A stretch of 64,000 nt of DNA from Rhinopithecus roxellana (GCF_007565055.1 NC_044558.1:82175444-82239443); one strand, 5' to 3'. Shown: positions 21,125 through 33,347, counted from the first letter of the stretch. Notes: generated by a model not told the origin, from the letters alone. Numbers and translations are program-made.

Positions 21125-21780
21125 GTAAGTCCTTCCCTTGGCCCTTTTCTCCTTCCACACTCCCCCTCCCGGACAGCCTCCCACTCCCACCCTCCTTGGG
21201 GGGCCGTGCGGGGCCAGGCTGGGGGGACAGACACCTCGCCCCGGCTTGGGGCCTCCCTCGCCGCTCGCCGCCCCCCGCTGCCGCGCGCTCCGGGGCCCTC
21301 GGGGCTTGGTCCCGGCGGCGGCGCCGTTGTACCCGCTTCCTCCGCTCGTCAGCGCAGGGCCCTGCTGTCGACGCTCATGGGGCTTTCGGGCTCCGGGGAG
21401 CCCCGCTGTCCCGGGCCGGAGGCATCCCCCTTGGACCGCGGGGCAGGGTCCGTGCACTCTGACTCCACTGGGTTCGCCCCTTTGGCTTCCGCCTCACAAC
21501 CCGGGGGCTGCGGGTCCGGGACCCGCGAGGAAAGTAAGGTTCACATCCTTCCCAAGTCTTCTCTCCTGCCCCAGCGTTGCTCCCGGCTCTGGGCGAGGGA
21601 GGGAGGCAGGCGACAGGGTCGTCCTTCCTAAATCTGAACCCCACAGTGGCGGTCTCGTGCATGCCCCACTCTTGGGGCGGTAGGGAAGCCGCGGTGGACA
21701 CGTGCAGGCTCCCTTCACGCCTCTCCCGGCGACTCGCGTAGTTCTGCCTCGGCGGGCGAACGCACCTCCCAGACCGTCTC

Positions 21781-22737
21781 TAAGAATACACACAGAGGGG
21801 AACGGCAGTTGGGAATTTGCTTACTTTGAGAGCGTTTGGCATAACGAGCATCCAGAGTTCCCCAAAGCAGTGGATACCGGTGGTTTCCCAGAAGTGGCTT
21901 GGGTTCGGTTTAACCGCTGAGGAGATTTGGATGTTCCTAAACCCTTCTGATTGTTTCTTTCCTTACCCTGGCATCTAGCTCCTCCCCTTCCCACCCTTGC
22001 TTTGTGCTTCTGTTTGGTTAATGTTTGCGGACCACTAACTTGATCCTCGCACAGAGAAGCTCTTTTCATGTGAGTGCTCCGTTTACTGTGGGAGGCTTTT
22101 GTTTTGGGGAGTCGCTGGTTGAGAAACGTGGGAAAAGAACGGGCCAGAAAATGAGAGACAAATAAAGCAACGTTTTTATCCATTGAATTGCGCAGCCAAT
22201 TGTAAGTGCACCCGGAAGTTTGTACTGAACACGTGTTGAGAGAAGGTTATAAACTGGTCCCCTTTGACCTTTGAAAGTTGGCTATTATCATTTTATGTTG
22301 AGTTAAATGTTTCATATATTCCAGACAGCCAGAATTAGGCATGGAATATGGCTTCTAAAGAGTCAGTCAGCCAGGAGGGTACAGAGAGCTGTCAAATCCA
22401 GAGTGCCCCAGCAGGAATTGACTTAACACTTGCAGAAAATTCTGTGAGGTGACAGTACAGAGGGATTCTATTTTCCACCATATTTTCTAGCAATCAGAAT
22501 TGGTTTTCGTAAGCGTGGGGAAAGCTATCATCGTTGAACAGAAAATAGCAGAATTTCCTACTGGTGACTTAAGTGGGACATTAATTTTGCAAGAAAGGGA
22601 ACATTTTCTCTCATCTTTTAGAGAAGTTGTTTCCAAAATTTTTCCTGTGGGAGACTTTACTTTTTTTCTCTGGCTTCTGCATTTTATATTCCATTCCAAG
22701 TTTGTTCCATATAATTGGCTTTATAATATTTATGTTA
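21781..22737. other. Alu-free start of SBNO1 intron 1
   Basis: Unique sequence downstream of the CpG island. An 81-codon frame at 22500-22745 has no recognisable family and no coding support. Absence of Alus here fits exclusion from a regulatory zone. Confidence 0.5.
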
Positions 22738-23024
22738 TTTTTTAATTTTTGAGACAGGGTTCCCTCTGTTGCTCAAGCTGGAGTGCAGTGACCTGGTCAT
22801 AGCTCACTGCAGCTTGAACTCTTGGGCTCAAGCAGTCGTCCCACTTCAGCCTCCGGAGTAGCTGGGACTACAGATGTGCACCACTACAGCAGCTGATTTT
22901 TTAAATTTTTTTGTAGAGAGGCAGGGGTCTGACCATGTTGGGAGGCAGCTACTGGCCTCAAGCAATCCTCAGGCCTCCGCTTCCCGAAGTGGTGGGATTA
23001 CAGTCATGAGCCATAGTGCCTGGC
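22738..23024 (-). repeat. Alu, old (J-like)
   Basis: Diverged dimer with gacagggttccctctgttgc and agctcactgcagcttgaact. Confidence 0.85.
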
Positions 23025-23037
23025 CCCTTCAGAATCT

Positions 23038-23335
23038 TTTTTTTTTTTTTTGAGACGGAGTCTCACTTTGTTACCCAGACAGGAAGGCAGTGGTACGAAC
23101 TCGGCTCACCGCAACCTCTGCCTCCCGGGTTCAAACGATTTTCCTGCCTCAGTCTCCCTAGTAGCTGGGATTGCAGGCATGTACCACCACACCTGGCTAA
23201 TTTTTTTTATATATTTGGCAGAAAGGAGTTTCACCCTGTTGGCCAGGCTGATCTCACACTAGTGACCTCAAGTGATCCTCTCACCTCTGTCTCCCAGAGT
23301 GCTGGGATTACAGCCGTGAGCCACCGCCCTTGGCC
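23038..23335 (-). repeat. Alu, first of two at one site
   Basis: Flanked by tcagaatctt at 23029 and 23341. Confidence 0.95.
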
Positions 23336-23346
23336 CCCCATCAGAA

Positions 23347-23642
23347 TCTTTTTTTTTTTTTTGAGGTGGAGTCTCACTGTGTCGCCCAGGCTGGAGTGCA
23401 GTGTCACAGCCTTGGCTCACTGCAGCCTCCGCCTCCTGCATTTAAGCGATTCTCCTGCCTCAGCCTCCCCAGTAGCTGGGACTACAGGAGTGTGCCACCA
23501 TGCCCAGCTAATTTTCGTATTTTTAGTAGAGACGGGGTTTCACCATATTCACCAGGCTGGTCTCAAACTCCTGACCTGGTGATCCACCTGCCGTGGCCTC
23601 CCAAAGTGCTGGGATTACAAGTGTGAGCCACCGCGCCCGGCC
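23347..23642 (-). repeat. Alu, second of two at the same site
   Basis: Flanked by tcagaatctt at 23341 and 23644. Confidence 0.95.
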
Positions 23643-23751
23643 TCAGAATCTTAAATAAAACTTAACTTTAGTTGCTGAAGGGGAGAGACTGAGTTAGTGG
23701 CCTACTATTCACTCGTTCATTGAATGCGGTTATATGTCAGGCAGTTTTGTA

Positions 23752-24037
23752 ATTTTTTTTTCCGACTGCGTCGCTCTGTCACCAGGGTGGAGTGCAGCGG
23801 TGTGATCTCGGCTCACCGCAACCTCCGCCTCCTGGGTTCAAGCGATTCTCCTGCCTCAGCCTCCTGAGTAGCTGGGATTATAGGCATGAGCCACCATGCC
23901 TGGCTAATTTCCTATTTTTAGTAGAGACGGGGTTTCTGCACGTTGGTCAAGCTGTTCTTGAATTCCCGACCTGAGGTGATCCACCCACCTCAGCCTCCCA
24001 AAATGGGATTACAGGCGTGAGCCACCGCGCCCAGCCT
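23752..24037 (-). repeat. Alu, full length
   Basis: Short T head; slightly shortened left monomer end (cccaaaatgggattacagg). Confidence 0.95.
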
Positions 24038-24054
24038 TTTTAAAAATTTTTCAT

Positions 24055-25092
24055 TTTTTATTTTTTTGAGACAGAGTCTTGCTCTGTCGCCCAGGCTGGA
24101 GTGCAGTGGTGTGATCTCTGCTCACTGCAACCTCCGCCACCCAGGTTCAAGCTATTCTCCTGCCTTAGCCCCCCAAGTAGCTGGGATTACAGGCGTGCGC
24201 CACCACACCCGGCTAAGTTTTGTTTTTTGTTTTTTTGTTTTTTTTTTTTTAGATGGAGTCTCGCTCTGTTGCCCAGGTTGGAGTGCAGTGGCGCGATCTC
24301 CACTCACTGCAAGCTCTGCCGCCTCCCGGGTTCATGCCATTCTCCTGCCTCAGCCTCCCTAGAAGCTGGGACTACAGGCACCCGCCAACGCACCCAGCTA
24401 ATTTTTTTGTATTTTTAGTAGAGACGGGGTTTCACCGTATTTGCCAGGATGGTCTCAATCTCCTAACCTCGTGATCCGCCTGCCTCAGCCTCCCAAAGTG
24501 CTGGGATTACAGGCGTGAGCCACCGCGCCCAGCTCTTTTTTGTTTTTGAGACAGAGTCTCACTCTGTTGTCCAGGCTGGAGTGCAGTGGCGCTATCTCAG
24601 CTCACTGCAAGCTCCGCCTCCTGGGTTCACACCATTCTCCCACCTCAACCTCCTGAGTAGCTGGGACTACAGGCGCCCGCCACCACGCCTGGCTAATTTT
24701 TTGTGCTTTTAGTAGAGACAGGGTTTCACAATGTTAGCCAGGATGGTCTCGATCTCCTGACCTCGTGATCCACCCGCCTTGGCCTCTCAAAGTGCTGGGA
24801 TTACAGGTGTGAGCTACCGCGCCCGGCCTAATTTTTGTATTTTTGGTGGAGACGAAGTTTTCACATTTTGGCCAGGATGGTTTCAATCTCTTGACCTTGT
24901 GATCTGCCTGCCTCAGCCTCCCAAAGTGCTGGGATTATAGGCGTGAGTCTCTGCGCCTGGCCAATTTTTGTATTTTTAATAGGGACGGGACTTCACCATG
25001 ATGGCCAGAATGGTCTCGATCTGATCTGGTGGTCTGTCCGCGTTGGCCTCCCAAAGTGCTGAGATTACAGGCGTGAGCCACTGTGCCCAGCC
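24055..25092 (-). repeat. Stack of four minus-strand Alus
   Basis: Outer copy 24055-24221 continues at about 24962-25092. Inside lie a complete copy (24222-24533), another complete copy (24536-24829) and a left-monomer piece (24830-24961). Confidence 0.85.
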
Positions 25093-25177
25093 TGTATGTT
25101 TTAAGTGCCTTGCTGAAAGTACTATTTAAAAAGGGGCAGCGTGCAGATTCATTTTATGCTTTAAAAAGTGGTTTACC

Positions 25178-25460
25178 TCGACCGAGCGCAGTGGTGCATG
25201 CCTGTAATCCCGCTACTTTGGGGGGCTAAGACTGGTGGATCACGAGATCAGGAGATCCAGACCATCCTGGCTAACAACCCCTGTCTGTTAAAAATGCAAA
25301 AAGTTAGGTGGGTGTGGTGACCTGCACCTGTAATCCCAGCTACTCAGGAGGCTGAGGCAGGAGAATCACTTGAACCCGAGAGGCAGAGGTTGCAGTGAGC
25401 CGAGATTCGGCCACTGCACTCCAGCTTTGTTGACACAGTGAGACTGTCTCAAAAGAAAAA
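25178..25460 (+). repeat. Alu, diverged
   Basis: Starts gaccgagcgcagtggtgcat; complete with small deletions. Confidence 0.9.
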
Positions 25461-25632
25461 AAATAGTGGTTTATCTCAAAGAGTTTAGCTACAGATATGT
25501 TTGGGCATTTCTTAGCATCTAAATTGAGCTTTGATTTGTGACTTACCACCTGTGAAGATGGAGAACACTCAGGACTAGACTTACTGAGTAACCGCACATT
25601 CCATGAGGCTCTGTAGGTTCCCATGCTTTGCC

Positions 25633-25941
25633 TTTTTTTTTTTTTTCTTTTTTTGAGATGGTGTTTCTCTCTTGTCACCCAGGCTGGAGTGCAGTGGCGC
25701 AACCGTGGCTCACCTGCAAGCTCCGCATCCCAGGTTCAAGGAATTCTCCTGCCTCAGCCTCCCAAGTAGCTGGGATTAACAGGCGCCCACCACTACACCT
25801 GACTAATTTTTTTTGTATTTTCAGTAGAGATGGGGTTTCACCATGTTGGCCAGGCTGATGTCAAACTCCTGACCTCAGGTGACCAACTGGCTTGGCCTCC
25901 CAAACTGCTGGGATTACAGGATTGAGCCACCATGCCTGGCC
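25633..25941 (-). repeat. Alu, full length
   Basis: Head tttttctttttttgagatgg; ends catgcctggcc. Confidence 0.95.
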
Positions 25942-26329
25942 AAAGATAATTTTTAAGAGTAATTACTTTTGCATTAAACACCAATTAATAACTGTCTAAA
26001 ATGATGTAATCCTAAAGTTTTTGCAGTTGTCTTTGTTTTTATATGCTGATTGACAGATCCAATTTGTTGTGGCTTGAACTCACCAAGTAATAAGACAACC
26101 TTAGAGATTCCACTGAAATTTCCTTAAATGGAAAGGATGGGCTCTTGAAGATCAGGAATTCTCTTTTACAAATAAGATACGGTATGAAACATATCAAATT
26201 AACTTATTTATTGGGAGGCACTATATAGATTAGAGCCATGGTTTTCAAATGTTTTTATTGCATCCCGCAGTAAGAAATGTGGTTTACATTGTGACCTGGT
26301 GTATATATACACATATAAATATATATATG
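25942..26329. other. Intronic stretch without a named feature
   Basis: AT-rich, ends in a small TA-rich run (tatatatacacatataaata) just before the next Alu. Confidence 0.5.
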
Positions 26330-26630
26330 TTTTTTTGAGACGGAGTCTCGCTCTGTTGCCCAGTCTGGAGTGCAGGAGTGCAATCTTGGCTCACCGCAAC
26401 CTCCGCCTCCTGGGTTCAAGTGATTCTCCCACCTCAGCATTTCAAGTAACTGGGATTACAGGTATGCCACCATGCCCAGCTAATTTTTTTGTGTATTTAG
26501 TAAAGACGTATATGTATACGTTGACCAGTGTATGTGTTGGCCAGGCTGGTCTTGAACTCCTGGCTTCAAATGACCTCGTCTTGGCCTCCCAAAGTGCTGG
26601 GATTACAGGAGTGAGCCACTGCACTCGGCC
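26330..26630 (-). repeat. Alu with a small internal insertion
   Basis: About 30 extra bases near 26510-26540, in the region of the linker, include cgtatatgtatacg. Confidence 0.9.
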
Positions 26631-26663
26631 TATACTGAGATATTTTAAGATGCTGATACAGTA

Positions 26664-26963
26664 GACTGGGTGCAGTGGCTTATGCCTGTAATCCCGACAC
26701 TTTGGGAGGCTGAGGCGGGCTGATCACGAGGTCGGGAGATCGAAACCATCCTGGCTAACCCAGTGAAACCCTGTCTCTACTAAAAATACAAAAAAATTAG
26801 CCGGGCATGGTGGTGGGTGCCTATAGTCTCAGCTACTTAGCAGACTAAAGCAGGAGACTCACTTGAACCCAGGAAGCAGAGCTTGCAGTGAGCCAAGATC
26901 TCGCTACTGCACTCCAGCCTGGGTGACAGAGCCAGACTCCGTCTCAAAAAAACAAAACAAAAC
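26664..26963 (+). repeat. Alu, full length
   Basis: Starts gactgggtgcagtggcttat; tail aaaaaacaaaacaaaacac. Confidence 0.95.
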
Positions 26964-27049
26964 ACTAAATTGATTTGACAACCTGCTAATGTGTTGTGAT
27001 CAGTAGTTTGCAAAGTACTGGAACAGGGTTGGGAGTACAGGATCTTGGA

Positions 27050-27205
27050 GTGACTGTGGTGTCAGACCTTCTGAATTTGTAGTTCTATTCCAAGCTCACT
27101 TTGTTGTTACTTTGTTGTATTTCATTTTTCTAAGCCTTAGTTTCTTAAATGTGATAAAGAGATAATGGGTTAGCATTTGATACTCATGGTTGTCTTGAGG
27201 GTTAA
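27050..27205 (-). repeat. MIR-like fragment
   Basis: Reverse MIR order: ccttctgaatttgtagttct, tttctaagccttagtttctt, ggttgtcttgagggttaaaa. Confidence 0.55.
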
Positions 27206-27228
27206 AAGAAAAAAGCCCAGCCACACAT

Positions 27229-27572
27229 GGGTTGAGCATCCCTAATCTGAATATTCAAAATCTGAGATGTTCAAAATCTGAAACTTGCAGCACTGACATG
27301 ATGCCACAAGTGGGAAATTCCGCTCTTGACCTCACATTAGTGATCACAGTCCAAATGCAGTCAACACTTTGTGTACGTTTTAAGGTATTGTTTAAAATTA
27401 TCTTCGGGCTATGTCTGTCAGGTGTATATGAAGCATTAGTGTATTTTGTGTTTAGATTTGGGTTTCATCTCTAGGATACCTCATTATGTATGTGCAGGTA
27501 TTCCAAAATACAAAAAACCCTGGGTCACTTCTGGTTCCAAGTTTCAGATACGGGAAGCTCAGCCTATAGTAA
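27229..27572. mobile_element. Fossil DNA transposon with terminal inverted repeats
   Basis: The left end ggttgagcatccctaatctg is answered at the right by the reverse complement of ggctgagcttcccgtatctg, giving imperfect inverted repeats about 340 bases apart. No transposase is present. Family not assigned. Confidence 0.7.
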
Positions 27573-27807
27573 GAATCAAGACAATTGATCGTCTGAATTT
27601 GACTAGTGATAATCAAGAAAGTTGTTTAATTCCCCCAACTCAATTATTTGTGTATTGCTTTTGTAAGAGACTTTTGTGGCTTTGTATATAATTTGCACAT
27701 TCCTTTGTAAGTATCTTCTTCCTGCAGGTTTTGCAGTGGGTTACTTGACCAAGCAAGGTCCTGTGAAGGGCCTGTTGAGAAGTATACGTTGCATTCTTTG
27801 TTGTTTT

Positions 27808-28101
27808 TATTTTGTTTGTTTTTTGAGATGGAGACTCGCTCTTTTGCCAGGTTGGAGTGCAGTGGCGCGACCTCAGCTCACTGTAACCTCCACCTTCCGG
27901 GTTCAGGCAATTCTCCTGCCTCAGCCTCCTGAGTAGCTGGGACTACAGGCACCCGCCACCATGCCCAGCTAGTTTTTGTATTTTTCGTAGAGATGGAGTT
28001 TCATCATGTTGGCCAGGATGGTCTCAATCTCTTGACCTCATGATCTGCCTGCCTCAGCCTCCCAAAGTGCTAGGATTACAGGTATGAGCCACCATGCCTG
28101 G
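27808..28101 (-). repeat. Alu, full length
   Basis: Head tttgtttgttttttgagatg; first of a direct pair. Confidence 0.95.
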
Positions 28102-28390
28102 CTGTTTGTTGTTTCGAGATGGAGTCCCACTCTGTCGCCCAGGCTGGCGTGCAATGGCGCAATCTCGGCTCACTGCAACCTTCACCCCGTGCGTTCTGGT
28201 GATTCTCCTGCCTCAGCCTCTTATTACAGGCGTGCGCCACCATGCCTGGCTACTTTTTGTATTTTTAGTAGAGATGGGGTTTCACCATGTTGACAGGCTG
28301 GTCAGGTCTTGAACTCCTGACCTCAGGTGATCTGCCCATCTTGCCCTCCCAAATTGCTGGGATTACAGGCATGAGCCACCGTGCCCAGAG
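28102..28390 (-). repeat. Alu with small deletions
   Basis: Missing gagtagctggga between cagcctc and ttattacaggc. Confidence 0.9.
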
Positions 28391-28547
28391 CAGATTACAT
28401 TCTTTTAGGTAAAGGAAATTCTTGTAAACTAACTTATTTGTAACAGCTGTTTCTTTCTCCTGATGGTCTTAAGAGTCTACTGCACACAGTAGACACTTAA
28501 TATATATTGATGAACTGCATCTCTTAACTGGATCATCCTAAAATTCT

Positions 28548-28840
28548 TTTTTTTTTTTGGAAACAGAATTTCACTTTTGCTGCCCAGGCTGAAGTGCAGT
28601 GTCACGATCTCGGCTCACTGCAACCTCTGCCTCCCAGGTTTAAGTGATTCTCCTGCCTCAACCTCCCAAGTAGCTGCTATTACAGGCATCCACCACCACA
28701 CCCGGCTAATTTTGTATTTCTAGTAGAGATGGGGTTTCTCCATTTGGTCAGGCTGGTCTCGAACTCCCGACCTCAGGTGATCTGCCCACCTCGGTCTCCA
28801 AAGTGCTGGGATTACAGGCGTGAGCCACCGTGCCCGACCC
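28548..28840 (-). repeat. Alu, full length
   Basis: Head gaaacagaatttcacttttg; ends cgtgcccgaccc. Confidence 0.95.
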
Positions 28841-29118
28841 CATTATCTTAAAATTCTTAAATTAAATGTCAGTCATATCACAGCTGCATAAAAACACAGA
28901 TAAAGCTGAATCTTGAATCAGACATGCTTAGCACTCTAAGGAGAAAAAAATTCTCTTTGTTATTAGCTAAGGTGAAGATATTTGCTAAGTGATACTATCT
29001 GTGCACATTTTAAAATGTCCACCAGTTTGTTCTAGATTTAATAACTGATTGGTCAAGTTGGATGTGTAGCAGTAACAGTTCTAGATAAAAAGGGACTAGT
29101 ATTTTATATAATTAATAT

Positions 29119-29427
29119 GAGCAGGGCACGGTGGCTCACGCTTGTAATCCCAGCACTGTGGGAGGCTGAGGCGGATGGATCACTTGAGGTCAGGAGTTTG
29201 AGACCAGCCTGGCCAACATGGTAAAACCCGTCTCTACTAAAAATACAAAAAAATTAGCTGGGCGTGGTGGCACGTGCCTGTAATACCAGCTATTCTGGAG
29301 TCTGAGGCAGGAGAATCGCTTGAACCCGGCCGGGCATATTCAAGGTTGCAGTGAGCCGAGATGGTGCCATTGCACTCTAGCTTGGGTGGCGGAACGAGAC
29401 TCCATCTCAAAAAAACAAACAAAAAAA
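29119..29427 (+). repeat. Alu with a small duplication
   Basis: The bases cggccgggcatattcaag interrupt the right monomer near 29328. Confidence 0.95.
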
Positions 29428-29574
29428 CCCAAAGACTAGTATGAAAGTTAATTATTTAATGGATTGCTAACAAAGTTTGTATTCTGGGGAATAAAGTGCT
29501 GAATCAGTGATGTGGGAGTAAACATCTTTTTTGGATGAAATACTAATATATATAAAAATGATAGTAGCTAGCTA

Positions 29575-29785
29575 GTAGTTAATATTTACTTACTCCTGGT
29601 ATTATTGCATTTACTTGACACAGCAATCCTATGAAGGAAGTTCTATTTGTATCATTTTAAGATGAGGAAACTGAGTCAGAGAGGTTCTCACTTGACCATA
29701 TCATACTACTAGTGGGCAGTGCAGCCAGTATTTGAACCTAGGTATTTTGTCCAACTCCATAATCTCCTCAGCCACTGTGGTGTGC
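29575..29785 (+). repeat. MIR
   Basis: Clear core: gatgaggaaactgagtcaga, then gtgggcagtgcagccagtat and ttgaacctaggtattttgtc in the expected order. Confidence 0.8.
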
Positions 29786-30069
29786 TACTGCTGTTGTGGA
29801 CATATCCCTCATGTCTGCTCAGAGCTGTGGAGATTCGTTGTAGGTCTGAGCAAGAGGAACCTTGTCCCCCTTGGTAACTTTCTGTGTTGATATTCTGAAT
29901 GGGAACTGTATCCTTTCATTCTTCTGGTTGGCTATTTTTTCTCAGTATTCTCTTCCTGCCAAAACTAGCACTTAAGTTTTTCTCTACTGCTGTAGCTTTG
30001 TGTCTTATTTATCATAGAAGTTTTCAGAGGTGTACTATTTTGAAATAGGTCATGTTTTCAAATGCATTT

Positions 30070-30506
30070 GTTTATTTTTCATTTTTGGGGCACAAGGTCT
30101 CACTCTGTCACCCAGCCTGGAATGCAGTGCCATGAACATGCCTCACTGCAGCTTCAGCCTACTAGGCTCAAGGGATCCTCTTGTCTCAGCCTTCCAAGTA
30201 GCTGGGGCCACAGCCACATGTCACTGCGCCCAGCTAATTTTTCGAGGTTTGTTTTTAGTTATTTTTTTGAGACGGAGTCTCGCTCTCTCACCCAGGCTGG
30301 AGTGCAGTGGTGTGATCTTGGCTCACTGCAACCTCCGCCTCCCGGGTTCAAGCGATTGTCCTGCCTCAGCCTCCTGAAATGCTGGGATTACAGGCGCCCA
30401 CCACCACGCCTGGCTATTTTTTGTATTTTTAGAGGAGACGGAGTTTTACCACGTTGGCCAGGATAGTCTCAAACTCATGACCTCAGGTGAGCCACCGTGC
30501 CCAGCA
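30070..30506 (-). repeat. Two Alus, one inside the other
   Basis: An old right-hand part at 30070-30243 (tcactgcagcttcagcctac) is followed by a younger copy at 30255-30506 that lacks part of its left monomer. Confidence 0.85.
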
Positions 30507-30524
30507 TTTTAAAATTTTTATTAT

Positions 30525-30967
30525 TTTTTATTTATTTTTAAGAAACAGGGTCTCAGCTGGGCATGGTGGATTATGCTTGTAATCCCAGCACTTTGGGAGG
30601 CTGAGGCGGGCGGATCACGAGGTCAGTAGATCGAGACCATCCTGGCCAACACGGTGAAACCCTGTCTCTACTAGAAGTACAAAAATGAGCTGGGCGTGGT
30701 GGTGTGGGCCTGTAGTCCCAGCCACTTGGGAGGGTGAGGCAGGAGAATTGCTTGAACCTGGGAGGCAGAGGGTGCAGTGAACTGAGATCGCGCCACTGCA
30801 CTCCAGCCTGGGCGACAGAGCAAGACTCCGTCTCAAAAAAAAAAAAGAAAAAGAAACAGGTTCTCCCTTTGTTGCCCAGACTGGCTTCAAACTTCTGGAC
30901 TGAAGTGATCCTCCTTCCTTAGCCTCCCAAAGTGCTCGGATTATAGGTGTGAGTCACCACACCCAGC
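30525..30967 (-). repeat. Old Alu fragment split by a plus-strand Alu
   Basis: The bases aagaaacaggktct occur at 30539 and 30850, flanking the insert; the fragment ends cacacccagc. Confidence 0.75.
30551..30850 (+). repeat. Alu, nested
   Basis: Starts cagctgggcatggtggatta; complete dimer. Confidence 0.95.
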
Positions 30968-31809
30968 TTTCACATGTATTTATCATAAAAATTGAACTCT
31001 TTTTTTTGTCCATTGTTTGAGAGAGAGAGACCTTCTGTGGTTAGTAACTTGGGTTTGTTAGACTGCTCCATGGTAAATGTCATCTGAGGTCTATGAACTC
31101 CTTTGTAGACACACTAGCACAGTTCTCTTGTACCTCACAGTATTTGCATTTATATTGTGCTTTGTGGCTTCAGAGTGAAAATGTTTTTCCTCTTGTGAAC
31201 AGGTCTTATTGGTAGAATGAGGAGGAGATTGGCTAATATGTTTTTAAGGGCTCTCAGCTTGAGCACCAAAATTCTGTGAGTCTGTAATAGTTTCAGAGTG
31301 GAAATATGATTAAATACTAAGGGTTTTTGCCTAATGGAGTTAGAGAATGGGATAGATGTTCTCTCTGTATCCCTTTTTCCTCCTTCACTCTGCAAAAAAA
31401 GAACAAATAGAGAATTTGTGCCTGTTTGGCTGAGAAATGATCCCTAGTATTCCATTTATGTATGAGATGTATATTAAGATTAAAATCTCTTTCATTAATA
31501 GCTTGTAAAAGACAGTGTCTTTTACAGACATTTCTATTCCCAGGTCATTCATCAGATTAGAGGGTCTTAAATTGTTATTTATTTTAATTGACCAGTAAAA
31601 ATTATCTATATGGTGTACAACATATTTTCGTGTATATACATATACATTTTGGAATGGCTAAGTCAAATTGTGATTCCTACGAGTGAGTTCTAAGCTGGTC
31701 ACTAATAGTTATTTGTAACCATTGCTATCTTTCGTACATGAACATCAAAAAGTTTCTCAGTAAAATTTTTTTGTACTTAAATGGTCATTGTTAAGAAAAC
31801 ATATTTCAG
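30968..31809. other. Long non-Alu stretch of intron 1
   Basis: About 840 AT-rich bases. No frame, RNA gene or repeat that I can name. Confidence 0.5.
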
Positions 31810-32113
31810 GCCGGGCGCGGTGGCTCAAGCCTGTAATCCCAGCATTTTGGGAGCCCGAGATGGGCGGATCACGAGGTCAGGAGATCGAGACGATCCTGGC
31901 TAACACGGTGAAACCCCGTCTCTACTAAAAATACAAAAAAAAAAAAAACTAGCTGGGCGAGGTGGCGGGCGCCTGTAGTCCCAGCTACTCCGCAGGCTGA
32001 GGCAGGAGAATGGCGTAAACCCGGGAGGCGGAGCTAGCAGTGAGCTGAGATCCGGCCACTGCACTCCAGTCTGGGCGACAAAGCGAGACTCCCGTCTCAA
32101 AAAAAAAAAAAAG
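31810..32113 (+). repeat. Alu, young Old World monkey type
   Basis: Starts ggccgggcgcggtggctcaa and carries ctagctgggcgaggtggcgg and gatccggccactgc. Flanked by agaaaacatatttcag and agaaaacacaattcag. Confidence 0.95.
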
Positions 32114-33068
32114 AAAACACAATTCAGAAAGCTCTCATGAACTAATACTTTGCAGTGAATATGCATTTCATTCATGGCATCTCTACACTTTTGAATATTA
32201 CTAGATAGGGCTTGTATAGTTCATGAACTGATGGATCCCGTGGCCTGCAGGGGCTCTATGTCTGTAGTTTTGGAAGTCACTGCATTAAAACAATGTACTT
32301 CTGTTTCAAATATAAATAAATCGTTTCCAGTTTTTATTTTAAAGAGATGACATTTTGATAGTCTCCAGAGTTCTATTAATCTGGGTCAAGATTATCTGTA
32401 GCCAGTGGGCCAAGACTGTATTTTGGTCTCAATGAAGTATTTTATGATTGAAAATGTTAAAAGCATTGATTTAGAGCTCTAGGTACTTGTTCATATTATG
32501 CAGTAGGATAATTTGTAAAAGTACGGTCAAATGCGTGTATATCAGAAAAATTAGTTAACTTGGTCTTTTTTGAATCATAAGGTCATCAGGCAAACAACTT
32601 TATTTGAAATCTATATTGGGACATTTCTCCTGTTTCCTCTGTCATTTAGTTCATGTTATTTATATCTTGCTGTCTAATACTTTATCCCCCCTCCAATTTT
32701 AATTTCAATCTGGCGTTTATTCTGAAATAATGAAATAGCGTAGTTTACCAACATCAACTTCATCCACTCATTGGAAGGAAAACTTCATGGACTTTGGGAG
32801 TTTGAACTATCTAGTTTCTAATCTTCTACCACTCCCTGCGTGAGTGAACTTCGGTAGATAATTTAAGTTTTCTGACCCTCAGTTTCAGCTCTTAAATTAT
32901 ATTACCGATCTCACTCAGGGTTGTTTTGGGCTTGAATATGATGTTTATGAAGAATTTAACACTGTGTTAGGCTTGTTTCCTTCCTTCCTCACTCCCTGCC
33001 CAAAATGGTTTTCTTCCTTAGGTTGCTTTTCCTTTTTCTGGAAAATTCTGGAGAAATCTCCTTTGGAA
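32114..33068. other. Long non-Alu stretch of intron 1
   Basis: About 950 bases without an Alu or a plausible frame; the last third holds a MIR-like piece. Confidence 0.5.
32825..32965 (-). repeat. MIR-like fragment
   Basis: Reverse MIR pattern: gtgagtgaacttcggtagat, ttttctgaccctcagtttca, cagggttgttttgggcttga. Confidence 0.55.
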
Positions 33069-33347
33069 GGCTGGGCATGGTGGCGCACACCTGTGATCCT
33101 AGCACTTTGGAAGGCCGAGGTGGGCGGACTGCCTGAGCCCAGGAGTTTGAGACCAGCCTGGGCAACATGGTGAAACTCCGTCTCTACTAAAATACAAAAA
33201 ATTAGCCAGGCATAGTGGCGGGCGGCTGTAGTCCAGTTACTCAAGAGGCTGAGGCAGGAGCATTGCTTGAACCTGGAAGGCGGAGTTTGCAATGAGCCGA
33301 GATCGCATCGCTGCGCTCCAGCCTGGGAGACAGAGGGAGACTCTGTC
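33069..33347 (+). repeat. Alu, full length
   Basis: Target-site duplication aatctcctttgg on both sides (33055 and 33355). Confidence 0.95.

Larger units (their letters stand above)
20440..21780 (+). promoter_or_regulatory. SBNO1: CpG island and promoter of SBNO1
   Basis: CpG-dense Alu-free block containing, in order, an NRF1 site GCGCATGCGC (20478-20487), GTCATGTGAC (20612-20621), a palindromic E-box TCACGTGA (20896-20903), GC boxes around 20944-20968 and CAAGATGGCGGC (20986-20997). There is no TATA box, so start sites are probably dispersed between about 20900 and 20990. Long frames here are by-products of high GC content. Confidence 0.85.

Noticed and set aside
20803..21462. 219-codon frame over the SBNO1 promoter
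   Set aside because: It lies in a CpG island where stops are rare, crosses the exon 1 donor and shows no family resemblance.
22500..22745. 81-codon frame in intron 1
   Set aside because: No recognisable family, hydrophobic AT-rich codons, an equally long frame on the other strand, and no splice context.
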